NCBI RefSeq assembly: GCF_051958935.1
Contig: NZ_JBQCFP010000034.1
Coordinates: 1 to 7,511 of the forward strand
Source: Dokdonella_A sp051958935
GTDB lineage: Bacteria > Pseudomonadota > Gammaproteobacteria > Xanthomonadales > Rhodanobacteraceae
Length of the DNA: 7,511 nucleotides
Reading direction: 5' to 3'
The position numbers were made by a program, and so were the translations under genes. The notes beneath the pieces were generated by a model. The model was not told where the DNA came from, did not search any database, and was given only the letters and a program-made list of their open reading frames with translations. The stretch's first letter is position 1. Every line of letters begins with the position of its first letter. This document shows positions 1 through 4,710 of this stretch, piece after piece.

Positions 1-607
1 GCAGCGCCTCGTCGCGGGCGAGCTGTGCGTGCACGGCGCCGTCGACCTCGCCCGTGCCGGGCACGGCGGCGAGGACGAGGTCGCGGCCGTCCGCGAGGCG
101 GCCGCGATGATGGGCGACATGGCGCGTCGTGCCGCCGCGCACGTCGATTTCCGGGGCCGCTTCGGGCGCGAGCGCGCGGATCAGGCTCGACTTGCCGGTG
201 GAGATCTCGCCGAACAGCGCCTCGTACAGCTCGCCGCTCGCGCGGCGGCGATCGAGTTCGGCGAGTTCCGCTTCGAGCGAGGCCGTTTCGACCGCGCGCT
301 CGCGCAGGCGGCCGATGCGCACGTCGATCTCGGCCCGCGACACCGGCGGGCCGGCCGGCGTCGCCGCCGGGTGGCGCGCCGGCCGCGCGAGCCGCCCCAG
401 CAACCCGCCGAGGACGCCGGCGAACGCGGCCGCGAAGGCGACCAGCGGGATGCGCAGCCACGGCGGCAGTTCGACCAGGCGCTGGTAGAACTCGAGCAGG
501 CCATTGAGCGTCATCACGACGAGGCCGAGCAGCAGCGCGGCGCCGAGCGCGAGCGCGGCGAACAACACGAGGCGCAGGGGCAGGCGGGAGCGTGGCATTG
601 CCTGCAT
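1..607 (-). CDS. Membrane-anchored P-loop GTPase, N-terminal part (cut by window edge)
   Basis: Reading the minus strand from 607 gives 202 codons with no stop before the left edge. Residues about 11-33 and 53-71 are hydrophobic and look like two membrane helices separated by a short polar loop. A Pro/Ala linker and a charged, probably coiled stretch (about 88-122) follow. A Walker A/G1 motif, GEISTGKS, lies at 133-140 and a G2-like GGTT ends at T161. The G3 position reads AVPG (181-184) where GTPases usually have DxxG, so the magnesium-site aspartate appears to be alanine. The arrangement resembles two-helix membrane GTPases of the Era/dynamin-like or DUF697-associated type; the substrate process is unknown. 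The start at 607 is preferred over the in-frame ATG at 598 because GGAG lies 8 nt upstream of it. The gene is divergent from the sensor kinase across a 222-bp gap. GTPase superfamily is fairly sure; the exact family is not, because G4, G5 and any C-terminal domain are outside the window. Confidence 0.8.
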   Translation of the reverse strand, partial: MQAMPRSRLPLRLVLFAALALGAALLLGLVVMTLNGLLEFYQRLVELPPWLRIPLVAFAAAFAGVLGGLLGRLARPARHPAATPAGPPVSRAEIDVRIGRLRERAVETASLEAELAELDRRRASGELYEALFGEISTGKSSLIRALAPEAAPEIDVRGGTTRHVAHHRGRLADGRDLVLAAVPGTGEVDGAVHAQLARDEAL

Positions 608-615
608 CGTACCCG

Positions 616-619
616 CTCC
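616..619 (-). promoter_or_regulatory. Ribosome binding site deciding the GTPase start
   Basis: On the minus strand GGAG sits 8 nt before the ATG at 607-605 and 17 nt before the second in-frame ATG at 598-596. The spacing supports the upstream start, adding three residues (MQA) to the protein. Confidence 0.6.
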
Positions 620-629
620 GCAGGATTCG

Positions 630-663
630 CTGCGGCGAGCAGCCATCCGCGCGCACGCCGCAG
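630..663. repeat. 8-bp inverted repeat in the GTPase leader
   Basis: CTGCGGCG at 630-637 is matched perfectly by its reverse complement CGCCGCAG at 656-663, with an 18-nt spacer. It lies just upstream of the GTPase start and could form a hairpin in its leader. In DNA this rich in G and C an 8-bp match can arise by chance, so a function is only possible. Confidence 0.35.
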
Positions 664-676
664 GCGGGAGTCGAAG

Positions 677-736
677 GCGGCGGATCGGTCGACGGCGGGC
701 TTGCGGCGGATCCGCCGCCTCGCGCCTTGATCCGCC
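677..736. promoter_or_regulatory. Operator-like array of GGCGGATC half-sites with a 16-bp perfect palindrome
   Basis: Positions 703-718 read GCGGCGGATCCGCCGC, a perfect 16-bp palindrome centred between 710 and 711. Its core half-site GGCGGATC recurs on the plus strand at 679-686 (as part of the 10-bp direct repeat GCGGCGGATC at 677-686 and 703-712) and on the minus strand at 729-736 (GATCCGCC). The order is forward site, palindrome, reverse site, in the gap between two divergent genes, 70-150 bp from each start. This geometry suits a dimeric regulator binding cooperatively, but no regulator is encoded in the window to link it to. A hairpin or chance in GC-rich DNA is the alternative. Confidence 0.45.
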
Positions 737-817
737 CCGCGATGCTCCGGCCGGGTTCCTCGACCTCCGCGGAACAGGCATTTTTGGGATTTTGCGAGCG
801 CACATGGCAGTATCGGC

Positions 818-826
818 GAGGGAGGG
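818..826 (+). promoter_or_regulatory. Ribosome binding site of the hybrid kinase
   Basis: A purine-rich GAGGGAGGG precedes the ATG at 830. GGAGG at 821-825 leaves 4 nt to the start, rather close, while the upstream part of the run offers a longer spacing. It supports 830 as the start together with the signal peptide that begins there. Confidence 0.7.
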
Positions 827-829
827 TTC

Positions 830-3800
830 ATGCGCCGCTGGTCGGGTCGTTCGCACGCTTTGCTTCTCGGATTCGCCGCGCTGGCCGCGCTCGCGCACGC
901 CGCGCCGCCGCCGGCGCCGCCGCAGTTCGTCTCGCTCGGCGTCGCCGACGGCGTGCCGTCGAGCCTCGTCTACAAGATCGTGCAGGACCACGACGGCTTC
1001 CTCTGGATCGGCACCCAGGACGGCCTCGCGCGCTACGACGGGGTCGGCTTCGAGGTTTACCGGCACGATCCGACCAACCCCGCTTCGCTCACTTCCAACG
1101 ACATCTCCGCGCTGCTGGTCGACCGCGACGGCCGCCTCTGGTGCGGCGGCGAGGCGTCGGGGCTCAACCGGCTCGAACCGGACGGACGCAGCTTCCGCCA
1201 CTGGATGCACCGGCCGAACGATCTGTCGACGCTCGGCAGCAACGACCTCTTCTCGATCGAGCAGGATGCGTCCGGCGCGATCTGGGTCGGCACCTATCTC
1301 GGCGGCCTCAACCGGCTCGAAGCGGACGGCAGTTTCACGCGCGTCGACCACGACGCCGAGGATCCGGCGAGCCTGCGCTCGAGCAATGTCTACGCCTTGC
1401 TCGGCGACGCGCAGGCCAGGTTGTGGATCGGTACCGATGAAGGCCTCGACGTGCGCGACGCCGAGGGCCGCCTCGTCCACGTCGAACTGCCGCCGATGGC
1501 CGACCGGCCGGGACCGCCGATCATCATGAGCTTCCTGTCCGAGGCGGATGGCAGCATGCTCGTCGGCACGCGCAAAGGCCTGTTCCGTGTCGACGGCGAC
1601 CTGCGCTACCGCGAGGAGGTCGCGACCTCGACGCCCGCGCTGATGGTTTCGGCGCTCGCACGCGACGCCGACGGCGCGCTGTGGCTCGGCCAGCTCACCG
1701 GCATCGCGCGCCTCGATGCACGCGGCCTTACGCGTTACAGCACGGAAGAAGCCGCGCCCGGCGCATATCCGGGCACGCGCACGATGGACATCTTCCGCGA
1801 CCGCGAGGGCGGCCTCTGGTTCGCCGTCCATGACGGCGGCATCGCGCGCCTGCCGCCCCATTGGGACAACTTCGCCTCGTTCCGTCACGCGCCCGGCGAT
1901 GCGTCGACGCTGACCCGCGCGCGCGTGAAGGCGGTCGCGGTCGATGGCGATCGCGCGATATGGGTCGCGAGCGGCAGCGACGGCGTCGATCGCATCGATC
2001 GCACGAGTGGCGTGCTCGAACGCTGGGGCCCGCGCCTGGACCTGCCGGCCAAGCGCATCGAGACCCTGCTCGCCGACGAACGCCACCTGTGGGTCGGCCA
2101 GCGCGCCGAACTGCGCCGTTACACCCTCGACACGCTCGCGATGGCGGATTTCCCGGTCGACGTCGCGCGCGCCGATGCACTGCCGCAAGGCACGATCGAC
2201 CAGCTCGCGCGCGCTCGCGACGGCAGCGTCTGGGTGAGCGTGCGCGGCGGCGGTGTCGCACGCATTGCCGGCGAGCCGCCGCGCGTCGTGCGCCGCTACA
2301 CGCCGGCGACGCACGATCTCGGCGACGCCGACATCACGGCGCTCGCGCTCGACGCGCATGGCGATCCGTGGATCGCCACCGCGAGCGGGGTCGAGCGCCA
2401 CGTGCCCGAACGCGACGTGTTCGAGCGAGTCGCGGGCGGGCCGAAGGAACGCATCCACGCACTCGCCTTCGCGCCGGACGGTACCTTGTGGCTGCATCGG
2501 CTGGGCATGCTCGAAAGCTACGTCGTCGACGGCGGCACGATGCTCGTGCAGCAGCGGTTCGATGCGGCCAAGGGCTGGCCGACGCTGCAGGCGCATGCGC
2601 TCGCCGTCGCCGCCGACGGTTCGCTTTGGGTGACCTCGCCGCGCGGACTGTGGCGCGCGGACCCGGCCAGCAGGAAGATCCGCCGCTTCGATGCGCGCGA
2701 CGGACTGCCGAGCCAGGAATTCATTGCCGGCGCGCTCACCCAGGCCGCGGACGGGACGCTGTTCGCGGGCACCCTCGGTGGCCTCGTCGCGTTCGATCCC
2801 GCCGCGCTCCGCTTCGACGCGCCGCCGCCGCACCTGCTCGTGACCGCGCTCGACGTGCAGCGCAACGGCGCGACCGTCGCGCTCGATCCCGCCCGGCCGA
2901 TCGAACTCGAGCGCGGCGACGTCGACCTGCACGTGGTGGCGCGCGCACTCAGCTATGCCAATGCATCGGCGAATCGCTACCGGTTCCAGCTCGCGGGCTT
3001 CGACCAGGACTGGATCGACACCGACCGCGGCGAGCGCATCTGGTCGCAGCTGCCCGCGGGCGAATACCGCCTGCGCGTGGGCGCGACGAGCGCGGCCGGC
3101 GCGAGCGCCGAACTCGAACCGCCGCTCGTGGTGCGCGTCGCGCGCGCACCATGGGCGACGCCGGCGGCGTACTTCATCTACCTGCTGGTCGCCTTCGCGG
3201 CGGCGCTGCTCGTGCTGCGCAGCTATCGCCAGCGCGTGCGCCGCCGTCATGCGCTCGCCCTCGGCGAGGAACGCCGCCGCGCCGCCGAACAGGTGTCGGA
3301 GGCGAAGTCGGCCTTCCTCGCCACCATGGGCCACGAAATCCGCACGCCGATGACCGGCGTGCTCGGCATGAGCGAACTCCTGCTCGGCACGCCACTCGAC
3401 GAGCGCCAGCGCGGCTACGCGCAGGCGATCCACCAGTCGGGGCAGATGCTGCTGCGCCTGGTCAACGACAGCCTCGACATCGCGCGCATCGACGCCGGCA
3501 AGTTCGTGCTCGAGGACCAGCCGTTCGACCCGGTCGCGCTCGGTCGTGAAGTGGTCGAGCTCGAGCAACCGGTCGCGCAAGGCAAGGGCGTCGCGCTCGC
3601 GCTGCGCGTCGCCGAGGCGGTGCCGGAGAAGGTCTGGGGCGACGCGCTCAGGATCCGCCAGATCCTCCTCAACCTGCTCAGCAACGCGCTCAAGTTCACC
3701 GAACACGGCGGCGTCGAACTCGCGCTCATGCGCTATGGCGACCGCCTGCGCTTTCGCGTGACCGACACCGGCCCCGGCATGGCGGACGAGCTGCAGGCGC

Positions 3801-4396
3801 GCCTGTTCAACCGTTTCGAACAGGCCGCCGGCGTCACGCGCCGGCACGGCGGCAGCGGCCTCGGCCTTGCGATCTGCCGCGAGCTGACCGTGCTCATGGG
3901 AGGCACGATCTCGGTCTCGAGCCGGCTCGGCGAAGGCACCACGTTCGACGTGGACCTGCCGATCTACGAGGCGCCGACCGAGCACACCCGAGCGGCCGCG
4001 GCGGCCGCGCCCACGCCGGCGCCGGCCGCGCTCGACGTACTGCTGGTGGAGGACGACGAGACCGTCGCCGAGGTCGTCACTGGCCTCCTCGGGCGCCTCG
4101 GCCATCGCGCTTCGCACGTCGTCAATGGACTCGCCGCGCTGGCCGCGCTGGAAACCCGCCGGTACGACCTCGCGCTGGTCGACCTCGACCTGCCGGGCAT
4201 CGACGGCTTGCAGCTCGCGCGGCTGCTGCGCTCGAAAGGGCACGCGACGCTGCCGCTGGTCGCCGTCACCGCGCGCTCGGTCGGCGACGAGGACGCGAAG
4301 ATCCGTGCCGCCGGCATGGACACCTTGCTGCGCAAGCCACTGACGAGCGCGATGCTCGCCGAAGCCATCATCGCCGCGGTCGCGAATCGGCGCTGA
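830..4396 (+). CDS. Hybrid sensor histidine kinase with two periplasmic propellers and C-terminal receiver
   Basis: A complete 1188-residue membrane sensor that should autophosphorylate on histidine and pass the phosphate to its own receiver. In order it has: a signal peptide (1-24, likely cleavage after AHA); 14 Reg_prop-type repeats (about 46-660), many with a D-x-D-G-x-LW-x-GT core such as DHDGFLWIGT at 53-62, enough for two seven-bladed propellers; a Y_Y_Y-like beta domain (about 690-770); one membrane helix (about 779-796); a short basic coiled stretch; HisKA with H835 in GHEIRTPM; and HATPase_c with N948/N952, D979-TGPG and GGSGLGL (1007-1013). An Ala/Pro linker (about 1047-1067) leads to a receiver with acidic pair D1075/D1076, phosphoacceptor D1118, T1147 and K1169. 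All catalytic residues are present. No HTH or other output domain follows, unlike the Bacteroides hybrid systems that end in AraC HTH, so an external Hpt protein or response regulator is expected. The ligand cannot be read from sequence. Confidence 0.95.
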   Translation: MRRWSGRSHALLLGFAALAALAHAAPPPAPPQFVSLGVADGVPSSLVYKIVQDHDGFLWIGTQDGLARYDGVGFEVYRHDPTNPASLTSNDISALLVDRDGRLWCGGEASGLNRLEPDGRSFRHWMHRPNDLSTLGSNDLFSIEQDASGAIWVGTYLGGLNRLEADGSFTRVDHDAEDPASLRSSNVYALLGDAQARLWIGTDEGLDVRDAEGRLVHVELPPMADRPGPPIIMSFLSEADGSMLVGTRKGLFRVDGDLRYREEVATSTPALMVSALARDADGALWLGQLTGIARLDARGLTRYSTEEAAPGAYPGTRTMDIFRDREGGLWFAVHDGGIARLPPHWDNFASFRHAPGDASTLTRARVKAVAVDGDRAIWVASGSDGVDRIDRTSGVLERWGPRLDLPAKRIETLLADERHLWVGQRAELRRYTLDTLAMADFPVDVARADALPQGTIDQLARARDGSVWVSVRGGGVARIAGEPPRVVRRYTPATHDLGDADITALALDAHGDPWIATASGVERHVPERDVFERVAGGPKERIHALAFAPDGTLWLHRLGMLESYVVDGGTMLVQQRFDAAKGWPTLQAHALAVAADGSLWVTSPRGLWRADPASRKIRRFDARDGLPSQEFIAGALTQAADGTLFAGTLGGLVAFDPAALRFDAPPPHLLVTALDVQRNGATVALDPARPIELERGDVDLHVVARALSYANASANRYRFQLAGFDQDWIDTDRGERIWSQLPAGEYRLRVGATSAAGASAELEPPLVVRVARAPWATPAAYFIYLLVAFAAALLVLRSYRQRVRRRHALALGEERRRAAEQVSEAKSAFLATMGHEIRTPMTGVLGMSELLLGTPLDERQRGYAQAIHQSGQMLLRLVNDSLDIARIDAGKFVLEDQPFDPVALGREVVELEQPVAQGKGVALALRVAEAVPEKVWGDALRIRQILLNLLSNALKFTEHGGVELALMRYGDRLRFRVTDTGPGMADELQARLFNRFEQAAGVTRRHGGSGLGLAICRELTVLMGGTISVSSRLGEGTTFDVDLPIYEAPTEHTRAAAAAAPTPAPAALDVLLVEDDETVAEVVTGLLGRLGHRASHVVNGLAALAALETRRYDLALVDLDLPGIDGLQLARLLRSKGHATLPLVAVTARSVGDEDAKIRAAGMDTLLRKPLTSAMLAEAIIAAVANRR

Positions 4397-4408
4397 GCTT
4401 CACCGTAT

Positions 4409-4426
4409 TTTCCGCGCCGCGCGAAA
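4409..4426 (+). terminator. Weak hairpin after the kinase gene
   Basis: TTTC-CGC (4409-4415) can pair with GCG-GAAA (4419-4421 and 4423-4426) with one bulged C at 4422 and a three-base loop, 12 nt after the stop codon. No T-tract follows, so it is not a standard intrinsic terminator. It may be a transcript-end structure or chance. Confidence 0.2.
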
Positions 4427-4462
4427 TGCGACTTCCACCGGGTACGTCCGGCGCCCGGCCGC

Positions 4463-4491
4463 TTGCTCGGGCGACCAGACCGGTCTAGAGT
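4463..4491 (+). promoter_or_regulatory. Candidate sigma70 promoter for the secreted-protein gene
   Basis: TTGCTC (4463-4468) and TAGAGT (4486-4491) are separated by 17 nt, the ideal spacing. The -35 matches TTGACA at three positions and the -10 matches TATAAT at four, both moderate. It is the best-spaced pair I found in the gap, and would start the transcript near 4498. Confidence 0.35.
4477..4486. promoter_or_regulatory. 10-bp perfect palindrome within the promoter spacer
   Basis: AGACCGGTCT is its own reverse complement. It occupies the space between the candidate -35 and -10 boxes, a place where a bound repressor, or an activator that remodels the spacer, would act directly. No second copy was seen in the window. 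Confidence 0.3.
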
Positions 4492-4588
4492 CCGCCTCGG
4501 GACGGATGTGACGTTGAATCTCTGGAACCAGCTGCGTCGGGTCCGGGCGACTGACGGCGGCCACTGCAGGGGGCAATCTCACGTTTCA

Positions 4589-4614
4589 TGCACGGCATGC
4601 AGCATCGCCGTGCA
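4589..4614 (+). promoter_or_regulatory. Leader hairpin, 11-bp stem with one bulge
   Basis: TGCACGGC (4589-4596) is perfectly complementary to GCCGTGCA (4607-4614). Inside it, ATG (4597-4599) pairs with CAT (4603-4605) around a CAG triloop, leaving only C4606 bulged. The result is an 11-bp stem about 100 nt upstream of the ATG at 4711. No T-run follows, so it is not a simple terminator. It could be an RNA stability or regulatory element, or a DNA operator of two 8-bp arms. Confidence 0.55.
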
Positions 4615-4644
4615 CATTTGCGTGCGCGTGAGCGCGCGGGGCTG

Positions 4645-4660
4645 CCGGGCTTCGGCCCGG
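4645..4660 (+). promoter_or_regulatory. Leader hairpin with UUCG tetraloop
   Basis: CCGGGC (4645-4650), TTCG (4651-4654) and GCCCGG (4655-4660) form a perfect 6-bp GC stem closed by C-G around a UUCG tetraloop, an exceptionally stable RNA fold. A G-U pair (4644/4661) can extend it. It ends 50 nt before the start codon and is not followed by T residues, so a terminator is unlikely. With the hairpin at 4589 it makes a structured leader. Confidence 0.6.
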
Positions 4661-4700
4661 TCGGACGGGATCCGCGTTGGCGGAGACCGGTTGCATTCGG

Positions 4701-4704
4701 GGAG
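4701..4704 (+). promoter_or_regulatory. Ribosome binding site of the secreted protein
   Basis: GGAG within GGGGAGAG lies 6 nt before the ATG at 4711, close to ideal, and the codons after it encode a signal peptide. Both facts support this start. Confidence 0.75.
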
Positions 4705-4710
4705 AGTTCC

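Larger units (their letters stand above)
4397..4710. other. 314-bp intergenic region with promoter candidate and structured leader
   Basis: No convincing gene lies between the kinase stop and the next start; a 60-codon minus-strand frame here has no recognisable content. The stretch holds a weak hairpin just after the kinase, a sigma70-like promoter candidate at 4463-4491 with a palindrome inside it, and two strong hairpins at 4589-4614 and 4645-4660. The size and contents suggest that the downstream gene is transcribed from its own promoter with a leader of about 215 nt. Confidence 0.6.

Noticed and set aside
29..730. Plus-strand frames over the GTPase region
   Set aside because: Low-complexity Arg/Ala/Glu-rich translations. 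The minus strand gives a clear membrane GTPase with Walker A motif instead.
778..816. AT-richer patch (TTTTTGGGATTTTGC) as a promoter for the kinase
   Set aside because: TTGGGA at 784-789 has no good -10 partner at proper spacing; CAGTAT at 808-813 matches only three positions. A GG-N10-GC sigma54 arrangement was also looked for around TGGCA at 805 and not found.
1861..3549. 562-codon plus-strand frame inside the kinase gene
   Set aside because: Arg-rich out-of-frame shadow of the kinase, whose own frame has complete catalytic motifs.
4400..4582. 60-codon minus-strand frame in the 314-bp gap
   Set aside because: No convincing ribosome binding site, no motif, and it covers the promoter candidate. 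Probably chance.
4589..4660. The two leader hairpins as intrinsic terminators of the kinase gene
   Set aside because: Neither is followed by a T-rich tract, and both lie about 190-265 nt after the stop codon, nearer to the next gene.
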